Shown piece after piece: positions 34,428 to 46,175 of a stretch of DNA of 64,000 nt; position 1 is the first letter of the stretch, and every line of letters starts with the position of its first letter. Below the pieces are notes generated by a model, which had not been told where the DNA came from, did no database searches, and saw nothing but the letters and a program-made list of their open reading frames with translations. The translations under genes and the position numbers were made by a program. Source of the DNA: Inia geoffrensis (taxonomy: Eukaryota; Chordata; Mammalia; Artiodactyla; Iniidae); assembly GCA_036417435.1 (NCBI GenBank), contig CM070919.1, positions 32,914,318 to 32,978,317 on the forward strand, read 5' to 3'.

Positions 34428-36578
34428 GGTTAAGACCTTCAAGATGGCAGAGGAGTAAGACGTGGAGATCAACTTCCTCCCCACAAACACATCAAAAATA
34501 CATCTCCATGTGGAACAACCCCTATAGAACACCTACTGAACGCTGGCAGAAGACCTCAGACCTCCCAAAAGGCAAGAAACTCCCCAGGTACCTGCATAGG
34601 GCAAAAGAAAAAAGAAAAAAACAGACAAAAGAAAAGGGACAGGACCTGCCCCTCTGGGAGGGAGCTGTGAAGGAGGAAAGGTTTCCACACACTAGGAAAC
34701 CCCTTCACTGGTGGAGATGGACTGAGCGAGGGGCAGGCTTCGCAGCCACAGAGGAAAGCACAGCCACAGGGGTGCAGAGGGCAAAGCACAGAGATTCCTG
34801 CACAGAGGACTGGTGCTGACCAGCACTCACCAGCCCGAGAGGCTTGTCTGCTCACCCACCAGGGCAGGCGGGGGCTGGGAGCTGAGGCTCGACCTTTGGA
34901 AGTCAGACCCTAGGGAGAGGACTGGGGTTGGTTGTGTGAACACAGCCTGAAGGGGGCTAGTGTGCCACAGCTAGCCTGGAGGAAGTCCAGGACAAAGTCT
35001 GGACCTGCCTAAGAGGCAAGAGAAAATTGTTTCAGGGTGTGCAAAGAGAGGGAATTCAGAGCACTGCCTAAATGAGCTTCAGAGATGGGCGTGAGCCGCG
35101 GCTATCAGCGCAGACACCAGAAATGGCCATGAAACACTAAGGCTGCTGTTACGGGCACTAAGAAGGCTGTGTGCAAGCCCAGGTCACTGTCCACACCCCC
35201 CCTGCCAGGAGCCTGTGCAGCCCGCCACTTCCATGGTCCCATGATCCAGGGACACCTTCCCCGGGAGAACACACGGTGTGCCTCAGGCTGTTGCAGTGTC
35301 CTACCAGCCTCTGTCACCACAGGCTCAGCCCTGCATTCCACACCCATCCCTCCCCGCCGACCTGAGTGAGCCAGAGCCCACTATCAGCCGCTACTTTAAC
35401 CCCCTCATCTCTGGGCGGGGAACAGAGGCCCTCAGTTGACTGACATGCAGAGGTGGGGTCAACGCCAAAGCTGAACCCCAGGAGCTGTGCAAACAAAGAA
35501 GAGAAAGGGAAATCTCTCCCGGCAGCCTCAGGAGCAGTGGATTAAATCTCCACAATCAACTTGATGTACCCTGCATCTGTGGAATACCTCAATAGACAAT
35601 GAATCATCCCAAAATTGAGGCAGTGGACTTTTGGAGCAACTGTAAACTTGGGGTTTGTTTTCTGCATCTAATTTGTTTCTGGTTTTATGTTTATCTTACT
35701 TTAGTATTTAGGGTTTACCCTCATTGGTAGATTATTGATTTGGTTGCTCTCCTTTTTTTTAAAATATATCAATATATATATATTTTTCCTTTTACTCTTT
35801 TTCTGAGTGTGTATCTGTATGATTTTTTTGTGTAATTTTGTCTCTATAGCTTTGCCTTTACATTTGTCCTAGGGTTGTGTATGTCTGTATTTTTTTTTTT
35901 TTTTTTACTATAGTTTATAGTGCTTTTATCATTGGTGGATTTGTTTTTTGGTTTGGTTGCTCTCTTGTTTCTTTCTTTCTTTTTTTTATTACTTATCAAT
36001 TAAAAAAATTTTTTAATAATAATTTTTTATTTTAATAACTTTATTTTATTTTCTTTCTTTTTTCTTTCTTTTTTTCTCCCTTTTATCCTGAGCCATGTTG
36101 ATAACAGGATCTTGGTGCTCCTGACCAGTGTCAGACCAGTGCCTCTGAGGTGGGAGAGCCAAGTTCAGGACATTGGCCCACCAGAGACGTCCCAGCTCCA
36201 CATAACATCAAAAGGCAAAAATCTCCCAGAGATCTCCATGTCAACGCCAAGACCCAGCTCCACTCAATGACCAGCAAGCTATTGAGCTGGACACAATACA
36301 CCAAACCACTAGCAAGACAGGAACACAACACGACCCAGTAGCAGAAAGGCCGCCTAAAATCATAATAAGGTCACAGACACCACTGGACGGGGACCTGCTG
36401 AACAGACAGACAATATCCAATCTCATTCATCAGAACACAGGCACTAGTCCCCTCGACCAGGAAGCCTACAGAACCCACTGAACCAACCTTAGCCATTGGG
36501 GGCAGACCCCAAAAACAACAGGAACTACGAACGTGCAGCCTACGAAAAGGAGACCCCAAACGCAGTAAGTTATGCAAA
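34428..36578 (+). promoter_or_regulatory. L1-B 5' UTR / internal promoter
   Basis: About 2.15 kb before ORF1. The element opens with 'ccttcaagatggcagagg'. The 'caagatggc' at 34440-34448 is a good YY1-type site at the place where L1 promoters carry one, which in other mammals sets the transcription start. A GC-rich part follows (34620-35560). The ORF1-proximal 35700-36090 part is a long T-rich tract that mirrors the A-rich tract of L1-A. No coding function is seen. Confidence 0.75.
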
Positions 36579-37443
36579 ATGAGAAGACAGAGAAACACCC
36601 AGCAGATGAAGGAGCAAGGTGAAAAACCACCAGACCAAACAAATGAAGAGGAAATAGGCAGTCTACTTGAAAAAGAATTCAGAGTAATGATAGTAAAGAT
36701 GATCCAAAATCTTGGCAATAGAATGGGGAAAATACAAGAAACGTTTACCAAGGACCTAGAAGAAGAGAGCAAACAACAGTGATGAACAACACAATAAATG
36801 AAATTTAAAATTCTCTAGAAGGAATCAATAGCAGAATAACTGAGGCAGAAGAAGGGATAAGTGACCTGGAAGATAAAATAGTGGAAAAAGCTACTGCAGG
36901 GCAGAATAAAGAAAAAAGAATGAAGAGAATTGAGGACAGTCTCAGAGACCTCTGGGACAACATTAAACACACCAACATTCGAATTACAGGGGTCCCAAAA
37001 GAAGAATAGAAAAAGAAAGGGACTGAGAAAATATTTGAAGAGATTATAGTTGAAAACTTCCCTGATATAGGAAAGGAAATAGTCAAGTCCAGGAAGCACA
37101 GAGAGTCCCAAACAGGATAAATCCAAGGAGAAACATGCCAAGACACATATTAATCAAACTAACAAAAATTAAATACAAAGAAGAAATATTAAAAGCAGCA
37201 AGGGAAAGACAACAAATAACATACAAGGGAATCCCCATAAGGCTAACAGCTGATCTTTCAGCAGAAACTCTGCAAAACAGAAGGGAGTGGCAGAACATAT
37301 TTAAAGTTATGAAAGGGGAAAACTTACAACCAAGATTACTCTACCCAGCAAGGATCTCATTCAGATTCGATGGTGAAATTAAATATTTTTCAGACAAGCA
37401 AAAGCTAAGAGAATTCAGCACCACAAAGCGATCTCTACAATAA
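36579..37443 (+). pseudogene. L1-B ORF1 (RNA-binding protein), broken
   Basis: The start at 36579 gives MRRQRNTQQMKEQGEKPPDQ, the basic N-terminus. The first frame runs 67 codons to 36782 and includes the start of the coiled coil (EKEFRVMIVKMIQNLG). A frameshift or stop follows. The RRM/C-terminal part is open again at 37135-37443, with PRHILIKLTKIKYKEEILKA, KGIPIRLTADLSAETLQ and the LLYPARISFRFDGEIK block. The last Gln codons before MLKELL read TAA at 37441-37443, so the C-terminus is a few residues short. This protein would form trimers that coat L1 RNA, but it is not intact here. Confidence 0.88.
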
Positions 37444-37521
37444 ATGCTAAAGAATTTCTTTAGGTAGGAAACACAACAGAAGGAAAAGAACTACAATAAC
37501 AAACCCAAAACAATTAAGAAA

Positions 37522-40500
37522 CTGGTAATAGGGACATACAAACCAATAATTACCTTAATTGTAAATGGATTAAATGCTCTAACCGAAAGACATAGACTGG
37601 TGAATGGATACAAGAACAAGACCCGTATATATGCTGTGTACAAGAGACACACTTTAGACCTGGGACACATACATACTGAAAGTGAGGGGATGCAAAAAGA
37701 TATTCCTTGCAAGTGGAAATCAACAGAAAGCTGGAGTAGCAATTCTCATATCAGATAAGACAGACTCAAAGACTCTTACACGAGACAAAGAGGGACACTA
37801 CATAATGATAAAGGGATAAATCCAAGAAGAAGATACAACTATTGTAAATGTTTATGCACCCAAAATAGGAGCAGCTCAACACAAAGAAAACGCTAACAGC
37901 CATAAAAGGGGGAAATCACCAGGAACAGAATAATAGTAGGGGACTTTAACACGCCACTTTCACTAATGGACAGATCATCGAAAATGAAAATAAATAAGGA
38001 AACACAAGCTTTAAATGACACATTAAACACGATGGACTTAATTCATATTTATAGGACATGCCATCCAAAAACAACACAATACTCTTTCTTCTCAAGTGCT
38101 CATGGAAGATTCTCCAGGATAGATCATATCTTGGGTCAAAAATCAAGGCTTGGTAAATTTCAGAAAATTGAAATCATATCAAGTATCTTTGCTGACCACA
38201 ATGCAATGAGACTAGATATCAATTACAGGACAAAATATGTAAAAAATACAAACACATGGAGGCTGAACATACAATAGTAAATAACCAGGAGATCACTGAA
38301 GAAATCAAAGAGGAAATCAATAAATACCTAGAAACAAATGATAATGAAAACAGGACGACACAAAACCTATGGGATGCAGGAAGTGCAGTTCTAAGAGGGA
38401 AGATTATAGCAATACAATCCTACCTCAAGAAACAGGAAACATCTCAAATCAACAACCTAAATTTGAACATAAAGTAACTAGAGAATGAAGAAGAAAAAAA
38501 CCCTCCAAAGTTAGCAGAAGGAAAGAAATCATAAAGATTAGAAGAGAAATAAATGAAAAAGAAATGAAGGGAACCATAGCAAAGATCAATAAAACTAAAA
38601 GCTGGTTCTTTGAGAAGATAAACAAAATTGATAAACCATTAGCCAGACTCATCAGGAAAAAAAGGAAGAAGACTCAAATCAATAGAATTAGAAATGAAAA
38701 AGGAGAAGTAACAACTGACACTGCAGAAATACAAAGGATCATGAGCAATTACTACAAGCAACTATATGCCAATAAAAGGGACAACCTGGAAGAAATGGAC
38801 AAATTCTTAGAAACGCACAACCTTCCATGACTGAAAAAGGAAGAAATAGAAAATATAAACAGACCAATCAAAAGCACTGAAATTGAAAGTGTGATTAAAA
38901 ATTTTCCAACAAACAAAAGCCAAGCACCAGATGGCTTCACAGGTGAATTCTATCAAACATTTAGAGAAGAGCTAATGCCTATCCTTCTCAAATTCCTCCA
39001 AAATATAGCAGAGGGAGGAACACTCCCAAACTCACTCTATAATGCCACCATCTCCCTGATACCAGACAAAGATGTCACTAAGAAAGAAAACTACAGGGCA
39101 ATATCACTGATGAACAGATACAAAAATGTTCAACAAAATACTCATGAACAGAATCCAACAGCACATGAAAAGTATCAGACACCAAGATCAAGTGGGGTTT
39201 ATCCCAGGAATGCAAGGATTCTTCAATATACGCAAATCAAGAAAGGTGATAAACCATATTAATAAATTGAAGGAGAAAAACCATACGATCATCTCAACAG
39301 ATGCTGAAAAAGCTTTCATCAAAATTCAACACCCATTTATGATAAAAACCCTCCAGAAAGTAGACACAGATGGAACTTACCTCAACATAATAAAGGACAT
39401 ATATGACAAACGTACAGCCAACATTGTTCTCAATGGTGAAAACTGAAACCATATCCTCTAAGATCAGGAACAAGACAAAGTTGTCCACTCTCACCACTAT
39501 TATTCAACATAGTTTTGGAAGTGTTAGCCACAGCAATCAGAGAAGAAAAAGAAATAAAAGGAATTGAAATTGGAAAAGAAGTAAAGCTGTCACTGTTTGC
39601 AGAAGATATGATACTATACAGAGAATCATAAAGATGCAAGCAGAAAACTAATAGACCTAATCAATGAATTTGGTAAAGTAGCAGGATGCAAAGTTAATGC
39701 ACAGAAATCTCTTGCATTCCTATACACTAATGATGAACAATCTGAAAGAGAAATCAAGGGAACACTCCCTTTTACCACTGCAACAAAAAGAATAAAATAC
39801 CTAGGAATAAGTCTGCTTAAGGAGACAAAAGTCCTGTATGCAGAAAGCTAGAAGACACTGATGAAAGTAATTAAATATGATACAAACAGATGGAGAGATA
39901 TACCATGTTGTTGGATTGGAAGAATCAACATTGTGAAAATGACTATACTACTCAAAGCAACCAAAGATTCAATGCAATCCCTATCAAACTACCAATGGCA
40001 TTTTTCACAGAACTAGAACAAAAAATTTCACAATTTGTTTGGAAACACAAAAGACCCCGAATAGCCAAAGCAATCTTGAGAAAGAAAAATGGAGCTGGAG
40101 GAATCAGGCTCCCAGACTTCAGACTATATTACAAAGCTATAGTAATCAAGACAGTTTGGTACTGGCACAAAAATAGAAATATAGGTCAATGGACAGGATT
40201 AAAAGCCCAGAGATAAACCCACACACATATGGTCACCTTACTTTCATAAAGGAGGCAAAAATGTACAATGGAGAATGACAGCCTCTTCAATAACTGGTGC
40301 TGGGAAAATTGGATAGGTAAATGTAAATGAATGAAATTAGAACACTCCCTAACATCATACACAAAAATAAACTCATAATGGATTAAACACCTAAATGTAA
40401 GGGCAGACACTATACAACTCTTAGGGGAAAACATAGGCAGAACACTGTATGACATAAATCAGAGCAAGAAGCTTTTTGACCCACCTCCTAGAGAAATGGA

Positions 40501-41310
40501 AATAAAAACAAAAGTAAAGAAATGGGACCTAATGAAGCAAAAGCTTTTGCAGAGCAAAGGAAACCATAAAGGAGACGAAAAGACAGCCCTCAGAATGGAG
40601 AAAATATTTGCAAATGAAGCAACTGACAAAGGATTAATCTCCAAAATTAACAAGCAGCTTATGCAGCTCAATATCAAAAAACAAACAACCCAATCCAAAA
40701 ATGGGCAGAAGAGCTACACAGACATTTCTCCAAAGAAGATATACAGATTGCCAACAAACATATGAAAAGATGTTTAACATTATTAATCATTAGAAAAATG
40801 CGAATCAAAAGTACAATGAGGTATCACCTCACAACAGTCAGAATGGGCATCATCAGAAAATCTACAAACAACAAATGCTGGAGAGGGTGTGGAGAAAAGG
40901 GAACCCTCCTGCACTGTTGGTGGGAATGTACATTGATAAAGCCACTATGGAGAACAGTATGGAGTTTCCTCAAAAAACTAAAAATAGAACTACCATATGA
41001 CCCAGCAATCCCACTACTGGGCATATACCCTGAGAAAACCATAATTCAAAAAGAGTCATGTACCACAATGTTCATTGCAGCACTATTTACAATAGCCAGG
41101 ACATGGAAGCAACCTAAGTGTCCATTGACAGATTAACACATAAAGAATATCTGGCACATATATACAATGGAATACTACTCAGCCATATAAAGAATTGAAA
41201 TTGTGTTATTTGTAGTGAGATGGATGGACCTAGAGACAGTCATACAGGGTGAAGTAAGTCAGAAAGAGAAAAAGAAATACTGCATGCTAACACATATATA
41301 TGGAATCTAA
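37522..41310 (+). pseudogene. L1-B ORF2 (endonuclease/reverse transcriptase), broken
   Basis: Remains of the ORF2p polyprotein in order. The endonuclease has a GDFNTPLS motif near 37940 and SRIDHILGQKS with FADHNAM near 38195, where the usual Ser before the catalytic Asp-His is Ala. The RT finger region lies at 38891-39446 ([21 protein letters not shown]). The catalytic motif reads FAED at 39596-39607 instead of FADD, and a stop follows within ten codons. The thumb region is at 39890-40216. The C-terminal Cys-rich [15 protein letters not shown] lies near 40880-40930, and a stop at 41133-41135 precedes the normal GI end at 41310. The start codon position is CTG (37522-37524). Many frame breaks make it inactive. 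Confidence 0.9.
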
Positions 41311-41684
41311 AAAAAAAAAAAAAGGTTCTGAAGGACCTAGTGGCAGGACAGGAATAAAGATGTAGATGTAGAGAATGGACCTGAGGACACCTGGAGGGGG
41401 AAGCATAAGCTGGGATGAAGTGAGAGAGCGGCTTGGAGCTACATACACTACCAAATGTAAAATAGATAGCTAGTGGGTAGCAGCCACATAGCAGAGGGAG
41501 ATCAGCTCGGTGCTTTGTGACCACCTAGCAGGGGTGGGATAGGGAGGGTGGGAGTGAGGGAGATGCAAGAGGGAGGATATATGGGGATATACGAATATGT
41601 ATAGCTGATTCACTTTGTTATAAAGCAGAAACTAACACACCATTGTAAAGGAATTGTACTCCAATAAAGATGTTAAAAATATAT

Positions 41685-41696
41685 ATATCATATGCA
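41685..41696. repeat. Possible right target duplication of L1-B
   Basis: 'atatcatatgca', one mismatch to 34416-34427. Confidence 0.5.
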
Positions 41697-41840
41697 AAGA
41701 GGCACTGGAAATGGAAATTTGAGAGACTATATTACACAAAAGTAAATGAAATAACTGTAGCTTTTCAGTCTAAGAATGAGTAGCCAGAAGACAGCTACTG
41801 AAATGTTGGGGTGTTAAGAACAGACTGAAAGTATGGCTTC

Positions 41841-41855
41841 CACTAACAGGCATTT
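41841..41855. repeat. Left target-site duplication of second CHR SINE
   Basis: 'cactaacaggcattt', matching 42056-42070 with one mismatch. Confidence 0.88.
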
Positions 41856-42055
41856 ATTTTTTTGTGGTACGCGGGCCTCTCACTGTCGTGGCCTCTCCTG
41901 TTGCAGAACACAGGCTCCAGACACGTAGGCTCAGTGGCCATGGCTCACGGGCCTAGCCACTCTGCGGCATGTGGGATCTTCCCAGACCGGGGCACGAACC
42001 CGTGTCCCCTGCATCGGCAGGCGGACTCTCAACCACCGCGCCACCAGGGAAACCC
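41856..42055 (-). mobile_element. CHR-type tRNA-derived SINE
   Basis: A second cetacean CHR SINE on the minus strand. The tRNA-like head is at the right, and the B-box-like string is 'gggttcgtgcccc' read on minus (41989-42001). The T-run tail at 41857-41863 is short. It keeps more CpGs than the copy at 32557, for example in 'gtacgcgggcc', so it may be younger or less methylated. Target duplications of 15 bp flank it. Confidence 0.93.
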
Positions 42056-42070
42056 CACCAACAGGCATTT
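42056..42070. repeat. Right target-site duplication of second CHR SINE
   Basis: 'caccaacaggcattt', one mismatch to 41841-41855. Confidence 0.88.
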
Positions 42071-42284
42071 TTATCTAATGCCTTTGAATTGTTGTATTCT
42101 AACAATCAAATATTTTGAAGATTATTCTTCAAGTGTAAAATATAAACATCTAAGAAAAGAAGTCATCAGAAAATTCAAATATCAATTGAAATTTCTTTTT
42201 TTCTGGTAAAGTCTTTAGATTATAAAAATGGCATGTTTTATGATTGGAATTCCCCTCTCACAAATTTTCAGATAACATGTTATA

Positions 42285-42506
42285 GAGTTGACCCTTTAAC
42301 AACACAGGTTTGAAATACACAGGTCTACTTATACGTGTTTTTTTTTTTTTTTAAACAGTAAATGCCACAGTACTACATGATCTTTAGATATGCAACCAAA
42401 GATACAGAGGAATCAGATAGCCAGGGCTGACTATAAAGTTAAACTTGGATTTCAACTGTGCTGAGGGTCAGTAGCCCTAATACCTTTGTTGTTCAAGGGT
42501 CAACTG
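42285..42506. mobile_element. Short Tigger-type DNA transposon (non-autonomous)
   Basis: A 222 bp element has inverted ends 'gagttgaccctttaacaac' and 'gttgttcaagggtcaactg', and TA at each side (42283-42284, 42507-42508). There is no coding capacity. It would have been moved in trans by a related transposase. The T-run at about 42341-42353 is internal. Confidence 0.8.
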
Positions 42507-43119
42507 TATTTCAAATAGAAACCATCAGGTATAATCAGAGAGGAAACAATGTATCAATATTTCCTTCTAACCCCCAATTAAGATTTTTAACAACAAAATT
42601 TAATTTATTTATAGTAATGAATGTGGGTATGGGGAGAGAGTCCAGAGATAACTTGATTTAGGAAACCAGCCTTAACCATTCAAAATAATTTATGTAACTA
42701 CTACGTACAAATTGCACACTAGATTAAAAGGATTTTCGCCTTGCATTTAGAGGGTAGTCTTTAACTGCTGAAATGCAAATAATGTCTTCTTTCCAAAGTG
42801 GAAGGATATAACGTCATTAATTTATACTGAGATGCACATGTCCCAGAGTCAGTACACCCCTCTTAGGAAAACCAAGCTCATACTTAGAAAGTTGGTGAGC
42901 ATGTCTCTCTAAAGTAGACTTGTATTTTATGGGCACTATGGGAGAATCTAGAGAATTAATACTCTTGTGTATCACTTTCTAGGGATCTGAATATTCTTAG
43001 AAGCCCAGAAATATTGTCTCACTCGTAGACAATTCTGAACATTTAACATTTGTGGATGAAATGTAGTTTTTGAATGTCTATCACCAAGAATTAAAGATAT
43101 TTTACAAGTAATGAAGTAG
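42507..43119. other. Unassigned AT-rich DNA
   Basis: Nothing recognised between the two Tigger-type elements. Confidence 0.5.
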
Positions 43120-43121
43120 TA

Positions 43122-43434
43122 CAGGCATACCTAAAAGATATTGTGGGTTCAGTTTCAGACCACCACAGGAAAGTGAATATCATAATAAAGCAAGTAATAC
43201 AAATTTTTTGTTTCCCAGGGCTTATAAAAGTTATGGTTACATTATACTGTAGTCTCTTCAATAGTATTATATCTAAAAAAAACAATGCACATACCTTAAT
43301 TAAAAAATAATGCTGTTCGGAAATGGCACCAATAGATTTTCTCGATACAGGTTTGCCACAAACTTTCAACTTGCAAAAAACACAGTATCTGTGAAGTACA
43401 ATGAAGAAAAGCACAATAAAATGAGGTATGCCTG
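43122..43434. mobile_element. Short Tigger1/2-type DNA transposon
   Basis: A 313 bp internally deleted element has ends 'caggcatacct' and 'aggtatgcctg', flanked by TA (43120-43121, 43435-43436). The subterminal parts 'attgtgggttcagtttcag' and 'ccacaaactttcaacttgc' are typical of the Tigger1/2 group. The transposase region is gone; the 107-codon minus frame across it is not transposase. Confidence 0.85.
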
Positions 43435-43436
43435 TA

Positions 43437-44154
43437 ATTGCAGTATGTAAGTAAAATACAATGCTCTATTTTCCAGGAGTTGCTACCAACAGTGATTAAA
43501 TATAGTATTCACAGTGATATTTTACTTAAAAGTGAGATATGGTTAGCATTTCAGCAACATTCCAGATCAAATAAGAAAGCTCCATGGTCCGGAATGACCC
43601 TTTGTCCACTGGAGTCTCTAGGAAGGATTACTAGGGAATGAGATCCTGGTCAAAATAAACTAACTTAGAGTTAAAAGGAGTGAAGCTCTAAAATAGAGGG
43701 TAGTGATGGAATCTAGCCGAGGGGAAGGAAGTCAGCCAAGGAACGTCTGAGAATTAGAGTTGCTGCCTCTCCTCCTGTTCTCCCCACTCTATTCCTCTTA
43801 TCACATTTCAAAATCTTATTTTATTTTCCATCTCTCTTCTCCCTCCACCCATCCTAAGTCTTCTAGAAGTAATAGTGGGAGCCAAACAGAACCTGGTAAA
43901 ATGCAAATGATTAATAAATATGAAAATGATGTTTAACTTCATTAGCAAACTTGAATAAGTTAATTGCAAGAAAACATCTTTAGAGAATTTCGTAAAAGAA
44001 AATAAGATTATAACACAGTTCAAAAGATTGCACTTACGTCTCATTCTGAGTTTCAAGGTGGAATAAAACTTCCTAGTAAGTATGAAAATATAGATGACTC
44101 AGATTTCAAATTTATTAACGAAAAAAAATTTTATCACACTGAAAACATACCTGT
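43437..44154. other. Unassigned AT-rich DNA
   Basis: No repeat or gene recognised. Confidence 0.5.
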
Positions 44155-44375
44155 ATTTTACTCTTTTAAAAGTCACCATAGTAAAAAAAAAACAGAAAAC
44201 CAAACAAGATTAAAAAAACCCAAAAAGAAACAGAGGAAACTTTGAGAAGTGTTGGATATGTCTATTCCCTTGATCCTGGTGATGGTATCGCTGGTTATTG
44301 CATATGTCCAAACTTATCAAAATGTACACATTAAATATTTGTATTTCTTTGTATATCAGAGGAAAAACTATGTAT
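44155..44375 (+). mobile_element. Old L1M 3' UTR end
   Basis: Landmarks 'gtgttggatatgtctattcc', 'cctggtgatggtatcgctgg' and 'catatgtccaaacttatc', with 'tacacattaaatatttg' close to the end. Diverged, non-coding. Confidence 0.7.
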
Positions 44376-44575
44376 AAACTGGTATCTATTGCATAATCCC
44401 ATTTCTAAAACAAAAAACACTGAACATTTATATGTATATGTGTAAAAATACTACATAAATATGCTCCATAAGGTTATTTTGGAGTACTGACATTATGGGT
44501 GCATTTTGTCTTTTTTGCTATATGAACTTCTTAATTATTCTACAATGAACATAAATGGTTCACTCAATATATACA
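44376..44575. repeat. Possible old repeat, unresolved
   Basis: Contains 'tattttggagtactgacatt', 'atgggtgcattttgtc' and 'attctacaatgaaca', an order I associate with old mammalian repeats, but I cannot name the family. Confidence 0.3.
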
Positions 44576-45685
44576 TAAATTTTAAGAGAATTACATAATT
44601 TTTATATGTCAGCAAATAAGAAGTATAGAGAAATGATACTGAAGTAGGTCTTAAAGTAGAAGAGCATGCCATTTTGATAAAGAAAATTAACATAAGGAAA
44701 TTATGTCTCTAAGATCATTTTATAGCATTGAATTCTTGAGGTAGATTTATAGATCTCTTTATGAAAATTTAATGGCTTTATTACATTATGCCAACTAGCT
44801 TTCTGGAAAGTTCTCCCCTTTTACTGTCCAAATTAACTCCATGCCATCAAAAATATTATTTAAATTTCCTGTGACTCAGTTTTCTTAGGTTTCAAATGTG
44901 AGTAAAATATCAAAACCTCTTCATAGATTTGCAGTGAAGTTAGGATGTAATAATAGTTATAAATTATATAGATTCCTTATGGTGTGTAGCTACTTCCTTC
45001 TCAAAATGCACTTCTTTCCTGGCAACAAAGTTGCCTGTCTGGAGAAACTAAAACATCTGGTAATATCTATTCTGTGCATTGCAATCTTGAAGAATGCTAG
45101 GGTCTCTCAATAACTTTATCAACATTCTTCCTCAGTAGTGAGACAATTTCTTTACTAGTTATTGCTTTAACACAAGTGAATAAGTCTAGCTCTGAAACGG
45201 CTTTATGAACAATTAAAGCACTTGGTTTCATTTGCTTGGTAATTATTACAGGCACACACCAGGCAGAAAACATAAACATACTTTGCTGGTTTGGTGTTCA
45301 GACATCCGTATTATAAAGGAGGGGCAAATGAAGGCACTGAGTCTCAGTTTAAACCTTCTAATTGAAGCAAGGGGGAAAAAAAGGTTCAACATAAACTCAG
45401 ATCTGAAAACTAGAAGGAATGTCTTAGTGTTCAGAACAAGTAGGGATTCCCTGCATAACAAAAGACTAAGGAATGTGCGTTGATTCTTAAAGAGGAAGTC
45501 TCTATTTTATTAAGTTTTAATATGAGCACATAAAAATAAGTCTTTAAGGTATGAAGCGATTAGAACTATCAAGTACACCTCAATCCACAGATACTGTAGC
45601 TGTAGAGCTGTAGAGGACCAAAGTGTTCTTGCAATATTATCCCTTTAGCATTTCTCAAATCGGTCTTCTGCTGCTGCCTTATTCT
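44576..45685. other. Unassigned AT-rich DNA
   Basis: Frames of 60-83 codons at 44898-45483 have no recognisable domain. Confidence 0.5.
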
Positions 45686-46175
45686 AAGGTATCACAATCT
45701 CTCATCTAAGCACATATAATAGATTTCTATCTGGGCTCTCTTATTCCATTTTTTATCCCAACCTCAATGTATTTTCTACACTGCAGTCGGTATCCTAAAA
45801 TATGCCAGCTGTTATCTTGTTGCTGTTCTCTTTAAATCTCTCTAGTAAATTACCGCAGCTTAAAAGATGAAGGTCTACAAAGACCTGCACTATTGGTTGT
45901 TTGCTTACCATTCCAGCCTAACCCCTGGCTGCTCTCTCGGATTTCTACAACCCAGCCCTCCCAGCCCCTCTGGGCTGTTATTCATCCTCTAAATGCCCCA
46001 GATTTGCTCCTCCCTAGAGCCTTGAAACATCCCATTCCCTCCTCTAAAGCTAACCCTGCTCCCTGATTAGTGCCACTAACTCTTTAGATTTTGACTGAAA
46101 AGAGCACTTTGTAAGGCAAGACTTCTCTGAGCACTCCTGACCCCCACAGTCATGTTGAAACCTCTAGTAGCCACT
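45686..46175 (+). mobile_element. L2 LINE 3' region
   Basis: Ancient L2 with ordered landmarks: 'ctacactgcagtcggtatcc' near 45777, 'aaaagatgaaggtctacaa' near 45861, 'ccattccagcctaaccc' near 45910, and 'agacttctctgagcactcc' near 46120. Non-coding. Strand is inferred from the usual L2 consensus orientation. Confidence 0.75.

Larger units (their letters stand above)
34428..41684 (+). mobile_element. L1-B: full-length L1 LINE
   Basis: A complete 7.26 kb L1 on the plus strand with 5' UTR (34428-36578), ORF1 (36579-37443), ORF2 (37522-41310) and 3' UTR. It ends after 'actccaataaagatgtt' with almost no A-tail. It belongs to the same subfamily as L1-A, shown by the same 5' UTR order and the same CTG at the ORF2 start. 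It has lost more CpGs in its 5' UTR and both ORFs are broken. It lies head to head with L1-A. Confidence 0.93.
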
